From contig NZ_JARXVH010000001.1 in assembly GCF_029892565.1 (NCBI RefSeq), positions 1-64,000 of the forward strand: a stretch of DNA of 64,000 nucleotides. Direction: 5' to 3'. The translations under genes and the position numbers were made by a program. This document shows positions 15,616-23,156 of this stretch, in pieces; the first letter of the stretch is position 1; every line of letters starts with the position of its first letter. This DNA comes from Streptomyces pseudovenezuelae (lineage in GTDB: Bacteria > Actinomycetota > Actinomycetes > Streptomycetales > Streptomycetaceae). The notes beneath the pieces are model-generated. The model had not been told where the DNA came from. It was given only the letters and a program-made list of their open reading frames with translations, and searched no databases.

Positions 15616-16452
15616 TCAGAGGACCTTGCTGAGGAAGTCGCGGGTCCGTTCGTGCTGTGGCTTGTCGAGGACCTCGTGGGGCGGGCCCTGTTCGACGATC
15701 TTTCCGGCGTCGATGAAGACGACCCGGTCGGCGACCTCGCGGGCGAAACCGATCTCGTGGGTCACGATGACGAGGGTGGTGCCGCTGGTCGCCAAGTCCT
15801 TGATGACGGCGAGGACTTCGCCGACGAGTTCGGGGTCGAGGGCGGAGGTCGGCTCGTCGAAGAGGATGACGCCGGGGCGCAGGGCGAGGGCGCGGGCGAT
15901 GGCGACGCGCTGCTGCTGGCCGCCGGACAGCTGCCGCGGATACGCGCCGGTCTTCTCGCCGAGACCGACGCGGTCGAGCAACTCGCGGGCCAGTTCCAGG
16001 GCTTCGGGCTTGGCGAGCCGGCCGGTGGCGACCGGGGCCGCGGCCACGTTGTCGAGGACGGTCAGGTGCGGGAACAGGTTGAAGTTCTGGAAGACGAAGC
16101 CGATCCGACTGCGCTGGGCGAGGATGGCCCGCTCACTCAGCTCCTTCAGCCTCCCCCGGCCTTCGGCCGGGGGGACCCCCACCTCGCTGCGCTCTCCCCG
16201 CCGCTTCACGCCGATCAGTTCGCCGTTGACGCTGACGTAGCCGATCTCCGGCTTCTCCAGGTGGTTGATGACCCGCAGCAGCGTGGACTTGCCGGAGCCG
16301 GACGGGCCGAGGATGACGGTCACTTCACCGGGCCGCACGGTCAGGTCGACGCCGTCCAGCACCCGGTTCGCGCCGTACCACTTGTGCACGTCGTGCACTT
16401 CTACGGCGGCGGGCGTGATGTCCGTCGACGGTTCGAGGGTCTTGGCACTCAT
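15616..16452 (-). CDS. Amino-acid ABC transporter ATP-binding protein
   Basis: A 278-aa polar amino-acid-type ATPase. It has Walker A GPSGSGKST, FQNFNLFPHLTVLDN (Q-loop), the signature LSGGQQQRVAIARAL, Walker B VILFDEPTSALDPE and the switch His in VIVTHEIGFA. The ATG at 16452 overlaps the permease stop (ATGA). It is about 20-25 residues longer than usual because RSEVGVPPAEGRGR has been inserted after NGELIGVKRRGE. The insert is encoded by a palindromic repeat at 16153-16173 and keeps the frame. It lies between Walker A and the Q-loop, in a surface loop, so activity is probably kept. Confidence 0.92.
   Translation of the reverse strand: MSAKTLEPSTDITPAAVEVHDVHKWYGANRVLDGVDLTVRPGEVTVILGPSGSGKSTLLRVINHLEKPEIGYVSVNGELIGVKRRGERSEVGVPPAEGRGRLKELSERAILAQRSRIGFVFQNFNLFPHLTVLDNVAAAPVATGRLAKPEALELARELLDRVGLGEKTGAYPRQLSGGQQQRVAIARALALRPGVILFDEPTSALDPELVGEVLAVIKDLATSGTTLVIVTHEIGFAREVADRVVFIDAGKIVEQGPPHEVLDKPQHERTRDFLSKVL
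16151..16199. repeat. Palindromic repeat inserted in frame in ATPase gene
   Basis: CCCCCGGCC (16153-16161) and GGCCGGGGG (16165-16173) form a perfect 9-bp stem with a TTC loop, followed by a GGACCCCCAC tail. This is the look of a widespread Streptomyces intergenic/intragenic repeat. Here it lies inside the ATPase coding sequence and is translated as part of the extra loop. Confidence 0.65.
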
Positions 16453-17429
16453 ACGGCGGCCTCCCGGCGGATGCGGGCCCGCAGATCGGTCAGGCCGGTA
16501 CGGAGTCTCTGGATCGGGGTCGGCGGCAGGGAGCGCGTGGCACCCCGGGCGTAGTACCGCTCGACGTAGAACTGGATGACGGACACCACGCTGGTCAGGA
16601 TCAGGTACCAGACGGTGACGACCAGCAGCAGCGGCACGATGTCGCCGGGGTAGGTGGAGCCCATCGTCTGCGCGGAGCCGAACAGGTCGAGCAGGGAGAC
16701 GTAGAAGACCAGTGAGGTGCTCTTGATCAGGCCGATCAGCTGGTTGACGTAGTTCGGGGTGATGGAGCGCAGTGCCTGCGGGAAGACGATCCGGCGGAAC
16801 TGGTAGCTCTTCGGCAGGCCGAGCGCGGAGGCCGCCTCGTGCTGGCCCTGGTCGACGGAGAGGATGCCGCCGCGGACCACTTCGGCCGCGTACGCCGCCT
16901 CGTTGAGGCTGAGGCCGACGACGGCGACGACCATGTCGGTGGCCAGTTTCGACTCGTCGAAGGAGAAGAAGGCCGGTCCGAAGGGGACGCCGACGCTCAA
17001 CGTCCGGTACAGGGCGCTGAAGTTGTAGAGGAAGAGCAGCACCACGATCAGCGGTATCGAGCGCAGGGCCCAGACGTAGGTCCAGCTCACCGCGCGCAGC
17101 ACCGGGGACTTCGAGAGTCTGGCCAGGGCGAGCAGGATGCCGCCGATGAGGCCCAACACCGCGCTGTAGGCGGCCACTTCGAGGGTGATGAGCAGCCCGT
17201 CGAGGATGGTCGGCCGCAGGAACCAGTACCCGAAGCGGTCCCACTGGTAGAACGGGTTGGTCGCCAGGCCGTGCACGAACTGGACCGCGAGGACCAGCAC
17301 GACCGCGGTGGCGATCCAGCGCCATGGCCGTCTCAGAGGCTGAACTCGCTGTGCGGTGAGGGGTTTTGACGGTTCGTCGGCAGGCGGTGCCTCGGCGAGG
17401 GACACGGCGGCGCCAGGGGGTTCACTCAT
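16449..17429 (-). CDS. Amino-acid ABC transporter permease
   Basis: A 326-aa HisM/GlnP-type permease with about five or six membrane helices after a ~35-residue cytoplasmic lead. The conserved ABC-coupling (EAA) loop is AASALGLPKSYQFRRIVFPQALRSITP. Family residues LRSIPLIVVLLFLYNF and GLSLNEAAYAAEVVRGGI are clear. It is the first structural gene of the importer (permease-ATPase-binding protein) and starts 154 bases after the end of a leader peptide on the same strand. Import of a polar or sulfur amino acid is the likely role. Confidence 0.92.
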   Translation of the reverse strand: MSEPPGAAVSLAEAPPADEPSKPLTAQRVQPLRRPWRWIATAVVLVLAVQFVHGLATNPFYQWDRFGYWFLRPTILDGLLITLEVAAYSAVLGLIGGILLALARLSKSPVLRAVSWTYVWALRSIPLIVVLLFLYNFSALYRTLSVGVPFGPAFFSFDESKLATDMVVAVVGLSLNEAAYAAEVVRGGILSVDQGQHEAASALGLPKSYQFRRIVFPQALRSITPNYVNQLIGLIKSTSLVFYVSLLDLFGSAQTMGSTYPGDIVPLLLVVTVWYLILTSVVSVIQFYVERYYARGATRSLPPTPIQRLRTGLTDLRARIRREAAV

Positions 17430-17582
17430 GGTGGGCTCCGGCAGGTTCGGACACCCCGGACCGCGGCGAAGGACACGCGACGGCGAGCGTCACGCACGGC
17501 GCACGGGACCGGGGGCGAGGAGGGGAACGGCACACCGGCATGGGCGGGTGTGCGTCACAGGTGCGCGGACTGCGGGGGTTCG

Positions 17583-17732
17583 TCAGCCCCGACAGCGGGC
17601 GCGGCCCGGTGCGGTACACAGTGCGCTGCTGACCCGGAGCAGATCGACGGCGCGGTCGGCGACGAACAGGTTCGCGTACGACAGTACGCAGCCCTGCGGG
17701 CGGCATGCGGCCGTCCTGGGAGCTGCGTACAT
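17583..17732 (-). CDS. Putative leader peptide of amino-acid ABC operon
   Basis: A 49-aa reading frame from ATG 17732 (AGGTG five bases upstream). Its C-terminal half reads LFVADRAVDLLRVSSALCTA, matching the VDLLRVxSALC core of the leader-peptide family, with further cysteines at positions 10, 15 and 47. It lies directly upstream of the permease-ATPase-binding protein operon. An attenuation role tied to cysteine supply is an inference from the family and context. The exact start is uncertain. Confidence 0.65.
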   Translation of the reverse strand: MYAAPRTAACRPQGCVLSYANLFVADRAVDLLRVSSALCTAPGRARCRG

Positions 17733-17883
17733 GGCGTCACCTGTCACTGTTCCGGCCCTGGGGCCCTCGCGCTTACCGAACGTCATCCGGTCCGGTCGTC
17801 ACCTGGGGCACCCCACCGCGGTGCGAGGGTTGCCGGTCAGCAAGCCAGGGCTTGTCGCTGACACTCATGACCGTTCTGGGCGG

Positions 17884-17914
17884 TATTTAAGACACTTGCC
17901 CGAACGAATGTCAA
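17884..17914 (-). promoter_or_regulatory. Candidate sigma-70 promoter for leader and ABC operon
   Basis: On the minus strand TTGACA (17914-17909) is followed, after 19 bases, by TAAATA (17889-17884; TTAAAT gives 18). It is the only AT-rich promoter-like pair between the GST-like gene and the leader peptide, and would give a 5' leader of about 140 nt. Confidence 0.45.
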
Positions 17915-17970
17915 CGCCGGTCCACGAACTGGAACGGCGGTGGAGCGGTGGTGGAGCTGCCGTGGCCCGG

Positions 17971-18834
17971 CTATCGGGCCGCGTGGGCCGCCCAGTCGAG
18001 GATCTGCACGGCCGCGCCGGCCGCCTCCAGACCCCGGCAGCGGGCGTGATGACGGCGGGCGATGCCGTCCAGGTCGAGGTGGGTGCCGAAGGCCGGGTGG
18101 GCGGCCAGGCGACGGGCGTACGCCCACAGGGTGGGGTGGTCGGCGATGCGCTGGACCGCGCAGGCGTCGAGGTGGTCGCGGTGCACGGTGTCGAGTTGGA
18201 CCAGCGTGACCCACAACTCGACGTCGGCGGCGGTGATCTGATCCCGGATCATGTACTCGCGGCCGACGAGCCACCGCTCCAGCGCGCCCAGCGCCGCCAG
18301 CAGCGTCTCGAGCGCCGCGTCGCGCTCCGCCTGCTCGCCGCCGGACTGTCCGGCGCGCTGGGCGGCTCCCTCGATGTCCTGCGCGCACATCCGCTCGACG
18401 GCGTCGATCTCCGACTCCGCGCCGCACGGGTACAGCGAGAGCCGGTCGGCGCCGAAGCGGCGGGCGAGATCGCGCATGATGTCCGGGGCGTGGGTGCTGA
18501 CGATCCGCCCGGACCAGTCGTCGCTGAGCACCGGTCCGACGGCCGGACCGGAGTAACGGTGCGCGCTCGCCTCGTACAGCGGGCGCAGCGCGGAGTGGCC
18601 GCCCTGCGGGGAGTCGGGGACGGCGGGCAGGAAGGTCGCCGGACAGACCTTGTCCAGGCCGAGCAGGCTGTGGGTGACGGCGATACGCAGACCGTCGGGA
18701 CACGCGGTGGACAGATGGAGGCGGTAGCGACGCGGAACGGCGTAGTGGCCGCTGCGCGGATCGCCGCCGATGCGGCCCCGGAAGGCGGGCGTGGACGGAG
18801 CGGAGATGTGGGCGGCCAGCGGTGTTACGGACAT
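17971..18834 (-). CDS. Glutathionyl-hydroquinone reductase-like GST
   Basis: A 287-aa protein resembling the Xi-class GST (ECM4/YqjG) family, which reduces S-conjugated hydroquinones by a catalytic cysteine. Visible blocks are YRLHLSTACPDGLRI (the family has ACPWAHR; the cysteine is kept, Trp-Ala is changed to Asp-Gly), PVLSDDWSGRIVST, and the C-terminal all-helical block REYMIRDQITAADVELWVTL. Streptomyces uses mycothiol in place of glutathione, so the real thiol partner is open. A leader peptide and a promoter lie just upstream on the same strand, tying it to the sulfur group. At 287 aa it is shorter than the usual ~330. Confidence 0.72.
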   Translation of the reverse strand: MSVTPLAAHISAPSTPAFRGRIGGDPRSGHYAVPRRYRLHLSTACPDGLRIAVTHSLLGLDKVCPATFLPAVPDSPQGGHSALRPLYEASAHRYSGPAVGPVLSDDWSGRIVSTHAPDIMRDLARRFGADRLSLYPCGAESEIDAVERMCAQDIEGAAQRAGQSGGEQAERDAALETLLAALGALERWLVGREYMIRDQITAADVELWVTLVQLDTVHRDHLDACAVQRIADHPTLWAYARRLAAHPAFGTHLDLDGIARRHHARCRGLEAAGAAVQILDWAAHAAR

Positions 18835-18989
18835 GACTCTCCCCGGGAGCGGGCGCGGACGTACGCGCGGCGGAAGCGACGTCGGACGGGAAGGGGCCGG
18901 GCTCAGCCGTGCGGGGCGGACGGACGACGCCGGTGGCGTCCGTCCGCGGGACGACGCCTGGGCGTCGCGGGCACGGGAGGGGGCGCGGC

Positions 18990-19100
18990 TCAGCCGAGGC
19001 GGCTGATCGCGCTGCAGACGCGCAGCAGATCGATGTGGCGGCGGGAGGTCAGGAGAGGCGAGCGGCGCACGCGTACGGTGACCGGTCCAAGGCGCCTCAT
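18990..19100 (-). CDS. Putative leader peptide upstream of GST-like gene
   Basis: A 36-aa peptide starting MRRLGPVTVRVRRSP and ending SRRHIDLLRVCSAISRLG. The core HIDLLRVxSAI matches the other leaders; the cysteine is one position earlier in the motif (RVCSAI) than the usual ALC. AGGGA precedes the ATG at 19100 at good spacing. The coding sequence for the GST-like protein starts 156 bases downstream. It is shorter than usual gene-calling limits, hence easily missed. Confidence 0.72.
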   Translation of the reverse strand: MRRLGPVTVRVRRSPLLTSRRHIDLLRVCSAISRLG

Positions 19101-19116
19101 GTCATTCCCTACCTGT

Positions 19117-19144
19117 TCACTAGGATTCCCTTCTGGAGTGTCGA
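19117..19144 (-). promoter_or_regulatory. Candidate promoter for leader peptide and GST-like gene
   Basis: On the minus strand TCGACA (19144-19139), a 16-base spacer and TAGTGA (19122-19117) would start RNA only ~10 bases before the leader ATG. A similar TATGAA box precedes the leader near 13.68 kb. Confidence 0.4.
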
Positions 19145-19196
19145 TCCCCCTGGCTGCGGCGTCAAGAGGGCGTCCACCGACCGGTCGGTGTCGCGT

Positions 19197-21047
19197 TCAG
19201 TTCACGTCGGCCCGGGCGACGCCGTCGTCCAGGGCGTCGGCACCGTCGTCCGTCGGGCTGTCGGTGAGGAAGCCGCCGGACTGGTGGCGCCACAGCTTCG
19301 CGTAGGCGCCCTGGGAGGCGAGCAGTTCCTCGTGCGTGCCCTGCTCGACGATCCGCCCGCGGTCCAGGACGACGAGCCGGTCCATGCCGGCGACCGTGCT
19401 CAGCCGATGGGCGACCACGAGCGCCGTCCGCTCCTCCATGAGCCGCCACAGCGCCTCCTGGACGAGGAGTTCGCTCTCCGAGTCCAGAGCGCTGGTCGCC
19501 TCGTCCAGCAGCAGGATCGGCGCGTCGCGCAGGATCGCCCTGGCCAGCGCGACCCGCTGGCGCTGGCCGCCGGACAGCTTGATGCCGCGCTCGCCGACCA
19601 TGGTCTCGAAGCCCTCGGGCAGCGCGTCGGCGAACTCCGTCACGTGCGCCGCCTCGGCCGCGCGGCGGATCTCGGCGTCGGTGGCGTCAGGGCGGGCGAA
19701 GGCGATGTTGTCCCGCAGGGTGCGGTGGAACATGGCCGGGTCCTGGGGCACGTAGGCGATCAGACCGCGCAGGTCGGCCTGGCGCAGCCGGCTGATGTCC
19801 TGGCCGCCGATCAGGATCCGGCCGCCGTCCAGGTCCGTCATCCGCAGCAGCAGCCGGGTGAGCGTGGTCTTGCCGCCACCGGACCGGCCGACGAGGCCGA
19901 TCTTCGCCCCGCCGGGCACGGCCAGGTCGAGCTCCTGGAAGAGCGGGGCGCCCGGGCCGTGGGCGAAGGTGATCCGCTCGAAGCGGACCGACGCGGCCCG
20001 CGCCGGCAGCGGGTCCGGCGACGCCGGGTCGAGCACAGTCGGGGGCGACCGCAGCAGCTCGGTGAACTGCGCGGCCTCCGTCATCGAGCTCTCCAGCCGA
20101 CGGTAGATCTGGTTGAACTCGAACATGATCCGGGTGGCGTTGGTGTAGTACGTGAACGCGACCACGACCGCCTCCACGCCGTGCCCGCCACGACTCAGCG
20201 TCACCGCGAGCAGCAGCCCGAGCGCGTTGGTCGCTACGGACAGCGGCGCGACCAGCGTGTCGATGCGCAGATTGCCGTAGTCCCAGGAGAGCAGCGTCAG
20301 CCGCCGGGACACGGCGACCCGGGAGCGGTGCTCGGCGGCCTCGCGCTCCTCGGCGGCGAACGCCCGCACCGTGTCCATGTTCATCAGGCTGTCGGCGACA
20401 TGCCCCGACACCCGCGCGATCGCCGCCTCACGCTGGTCCACCAGCGCCTGGCGGCGCCGGATGAGCGGCGCCACGCACAACGCCGTCACGGTGATCATCG
20501 TCAACAGGCCGACGACCAGCAGGGGTTCGTAGCGCCACAGCACGACGGACCCGAACAGCAGCGGAATCAGGCTGCCCATGATGTTGAACGTCAGCGTGTC
20601 GACGAACTCCTCGAACCGCGAGGCGAAACTGAGGACCCGCTTGGTCAGCGAGCCGGCGAAGTTGTCGTGGAAGAACGACGCGTCCTTGGCGAACAGTTCG
20701 TCCAGACCGATCACATAGAGGTGCTCGATCCCGAGGGCGTCCAGGCGGTTGAGGCAGTGCAGTCCGATCCGCCAGAGCGTCTCCGCGAGCAGCAGGACGA
20801 CGGTGAAGGCGAGGACGTACGGCAGTGTCGCGCGCAGGCCGATGCCGTCGTCGTCGGCGATGCGCCCGACGAGCTTGGCGACGATCAGCGGCGCGATGTA
20901 GGCGATGCCGACGTTCCCCAGCGCGGGCAGCAGCATGGCGGGCAGCGTCAGCCGCCGCAGCCGCGCCAACTCCCGTCCGTAGTACCGAAGTGCGAGCAGA
21001 ACCGAGCCCCGGCCCGGTACTCCGTCGTGCGATGCAGGCGATCCCAT
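19197..21047 (-). CDS. ABC exporter, fused membrane and ATPase domains
   Basis: A 616-aa half-transporter of the type-IV exporter (ABCB/MsbA) class. The N-terminal ~330 residues carry about six helices (LTLPAMLLPALGNVGIAYIAPLIVAKL at the first). The ATPase domain has Walker A GLVGRSGGGKTTL, signature LSGGQRQRVALARAI, Walker B ILLLDEATSALDSE and the switch His in LVVAHRLSTV. It would act as a dimer in the membrane and export a lipid, peptide or drug. I start at ATG 21047; longer readings upstream lack family similarity. It is a single gene, divergent from the GH43 gene. The substrate is unknown. Confidence 0.9.
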   Translation of the reverse strand: MGSPASHDGVPGRGSVLLALRYYGRELARLRRLTLPAMLLPALGNVGIAYIAPLIVAKLVGRIADDDGIGLRATLPYVLAFTVVLLLAETLWRIGLHCLNRLDALGIEHLYVIGLDELFAKDASFFHDNFAGSLTKRVLSFASRFEEFVDTLTFNIMGSLIPLLFGSVVLWRYEPLLVVGLLTMITVTALCVAPLIRRRQALVDQREAAIARVSGHVADSLMNMDTVRAFAAEEREAAEHRSRVAVSRRLTLLSWDYGNLRIDTLVAPLSVATNALGLLLAVTLSRGGHGVEAVVVAFTYYTNATRIMFEFNQIYRRLESSMTEAAQFTELLRSPPTVLDPASPDPLPARAASVRFERITFAHGPGAPLFQELDLAVPGGAKIGLVGRSGGGKTTLTRLLLRMTDLDGGRILIGGQDISRLRQADLRGLIAYVPQDPAMFHRTLRDNIAFARPDATDAEIRRAAEAAHVTEFADALPEGFETMVGERGIKLSGGQRQRVALARAILRDAPILLLDEATSALDSESELLVQEALWRLMEERTALVVAHRLSTVAGMDRLVVLDRGRIVEQGTHEELLASQGAYAKLWRHQSGGFLTDSPTDDGADALDDGVARADVN

Positions 21048-21207
21048 TGCCACCCTGTCGTCTTGTCGCCGAGTGCGGCCAGACTTGGCAGTGTCCTGCG
21101 CCCGGTACGACCCGGTCCACGCGTTTTTTCCGGCCGCCGACGGGTGTGGGACGGCGTGGCGCGTACGCGGCTCAGGAGGTGTCAGTAGTGATCCGTACGC
21201 TGGAAAG

Positions 21208-22236
21208 GTGACCGAGACCGAGCCGATGCGCCTGCCCGACATGCCGTTGCACGACCCGTTCGTGGTCGCCGACGACCTGACCCGCACCTACCACCTCTAC
21301 ACGTCCAACGACCCGTCCGTGTCGGGCGTGGACGGCACCGGCACGATGGTCTACCGCAGCCACGACCTGCGCGACTGGACACGCCCGGCCGTCGTCTTCC
21401 GCACCGAGGACCAGCAGGGCATCTGGGCCACCGACGGCGCCTGGGCCCCGGAGGTGCACCAACGGGACGGCAGGTACTACCTGTTCACCACACTCCACAA
21501 CACGGACAGACCGCTCCCGGTCCCGCCGCCCGGCCGGTGGGGCACACCGTTCCGGCTCCCGAACCACATGCGGGGCACGATCACGGCCGTCTCCGACTCC
21601 CTGCTGGGCCCCTTCACCGTCGTGGACCCGTCCGGCCCCACCCCGCCCGGCCACCTCATGACCCTGGACGGCACGCTGTACGTCGACCCGTCCGGACAGC
21701 CCTGGATGGTGTACGCGCACGAGTGGCTGCAGACGATCGACGGCACCATGGAGGCGATCCGGCTGGCCCCGGACCTCACCCGGACCGTCGGGGACCCGGT
21801 GCTCCTGTTCAAGGCCTCGGACGCCTCCTGGATCACCGAGCAGATCCCCGCCGGCGTCCCGCACCAGCTCGCGCCCTACGTCACCGACGGCCCCCAGCTC
21901 CACCGCACACCCGACGGTGCCCTGCTCATGCTGTGGTCGACGTACGAGAAGAACGTCGCCGCCGAGGACGGCACGATCAGCGGCGGCTACGTGCAGACGT
22001 ACGCCGTCTCGGAGTCCGGCGACCTCACCGGACCATGGCGACAACGGCGACCACTGGTCCGGCAGGACAGCGGTCACGGCATGCTGTTCCACACCTTCGA
22101 GGGGCAGTTGATGATGATCCTGCACCGCCCCTTCGAGAACGCACGGGGCAAGCTGTACGAGATGGAGTTGGACGGCCCGGACCTGCGCGTGCTGCGCCAA
22201 CGCACCGACCTCGACGGCGAGTTGGTTCCACGCTGA
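21208..22236 (+). CDS. Glycoside hydrolase family 43 protein
   Basis: A 342-aa five-bladed beta-propeller glycosidase of the GH43 type (arabinofuranosidase/xylosidase-like). The catalytic base Asp is in MPLHDPFVVADD near the start, and the family block TDGAWAPEVHQRDGRYYLF follows. No signal peptide is present, so it is probably cytoplasmic and acts on imported oligosaccharides. The start is GTG 21208 or ATG 21226; the ribosome site GGAAAGG touches the GTG, so the later ATG is possible. It converges on the next gene with only four bases between stops. No sugar transporter lies nearby. Confidence 0.85.
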   Translation: MTETEPMRLPDMPLHDPFVVADDLTRTYHLYTSNDPSVSGVDGTGTMVYRSHDLRDWTRPAVVFRTEDQQGIWATDGAWAPEVHQRDGRYYLFTTLHNTDRPLPVPPPGRWGTPFRLPNHMRGTITAVSDSLLGPFTVVDPSGPTPPGHLMTLDGTLYVDPSGQPWMVYAHEWLQTIDGTMEAIRLAPDLTRTVGDPVLLFKASDASWITEQIPAGVPHQLAPYVTDGPQLHRTPDGALLMLWSTYEKNVAAEDGTISGGYVQTYAVSESGDLTGPWRQRRPLVRQDSGHGMLFHTFEGQLMMILHRPFENARGKLYEMELDGPDLRVLRQRTDLDGELVPR

Positions 22237-22240
22237 TCGC

Positions 22241-23098
22241 CTACCGCTTGGCGGGTGCGGGGAAATCGATGGACCGGCTGACGTCGGCCCACTTCCCGGC
22301 TTCCGCGGTGCGCTCGGCACCTGCCTCCAGCGCGATTCCCAGCGCGTCCGAGCCGAGCAGCAGGCGCCGCGGCGGCTCTTCGGCGTCGACGATCTCCGTG
22401 AGGACCTGCGCCGCCCTGGCCGGGTCGCCGGGTTCGTTGCCGGTGTACTCGGCGAACCTGCGCGTCCACTGGCCGACGGTCTGCTCGTAGTCCTCGCCGA
22501 CCGGAACGGGGGCGACGGCCGCGCCGGCCGCCCAGTTGGTACGCAGTCCGCCGGGCTCGACGATGATCACCTTGACGCCGAGGGGCGCCACCTCGTTGGC
22601 GAGCACCTCTGAGAACCCCTCAACCGCGAACTTCGCGGTCTGGTAGGCGCTCAGGCCGGGTGTGCCGCCCACCCGTCCGCCGATCGACGAGATCTGGACG
22701 ATGTGCCCGGAGCGCTGCCTACGCATGAGGGGAAGTACCGCCTTGGTCACGTTGACCACGCCGAACAGGTTGATCTCCAGCTGTGCCCGGAACTCGGCGT
22801 CCGGGATGTCCTCGATCGCCGCGCTGGTGGCGTAACCGGCGTTGTTCACCACGACGTCCACCGTGCCGAAGCGCTCGGTGGCCGCCACCACCACCGCGCG
22901 GGCGTCGCCGGGATCGTTCACGTCGAGCGCCACGGCGAACAGCCGGTCGCCGTACTCTAGGGCGAGGTCGTCGAGGCGTTCCGGTCGGCGCGAGGTCGCC
23001 ACCACGCGGTCCCCGCGGTTCAGGGCGGCCACCACCAGTTCGCGTCCCAGTCCGGCGGACGCACCGGTGATGAGCCAGGTCTTGGTCTCGGCAGTCAT
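22241..23098 (-). CDS. SDR family oxidoreductase
   Basis: A 285-aa classical short-chain dehydrogenase. It has the cofactor motif TGASAGLG near residue 12, NNAG near 90 and the catalytic pair in SAYQTAKF (YxxxK), with Ser in ISSIGG. VATSRRPERL after the first helix suggests NADP preference. It lies 58 bases downstream of the aldehyde dehydrogenase gene in the same direction, so the two probably convert an alcohol through an aldehyde to an acid. A TetR gene is divergent from the pair. Confidence 0.9.
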   Translation of the reverse strand: MTAETKTWLITGASAGLGRELVVAALNRGDRVVATSRRPERLDDLALEYGDRLFAVALDVNDPGDARAVVVAATERFGTVDVVVNNAGYATSAAIEDIPDAEFRAQLEINLFGVVNVTKAVLPLMRRQRSGHIVQISSIGGRVGGTPGLSAYQTAKFAVEGFSEVLANEVAPLGVKVIIVEPGGLRTNWAAGAAVAPVPVGEDYEQTVGQWTRRFAEYTGNEPGDPARAAQVLTEIVDAEEPPRRLLLGSDALGIALEAGAERTAEAGKWADVSRSIDFPAPAKR

Positions 23099-23156
23099 CG
23101 TCGTCTTCCTTCTTCTCTCTTCACGGATGTCGAAGTGCCCCTACGCGGGACCGCCG

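Noticed and set aside
17356..19305. 649-codon plus-strand frame across leader peptides and GST-like gene
   Set aside because: Crosses three minus-strand features with good ribosome sites and motifs; product is low complexity.
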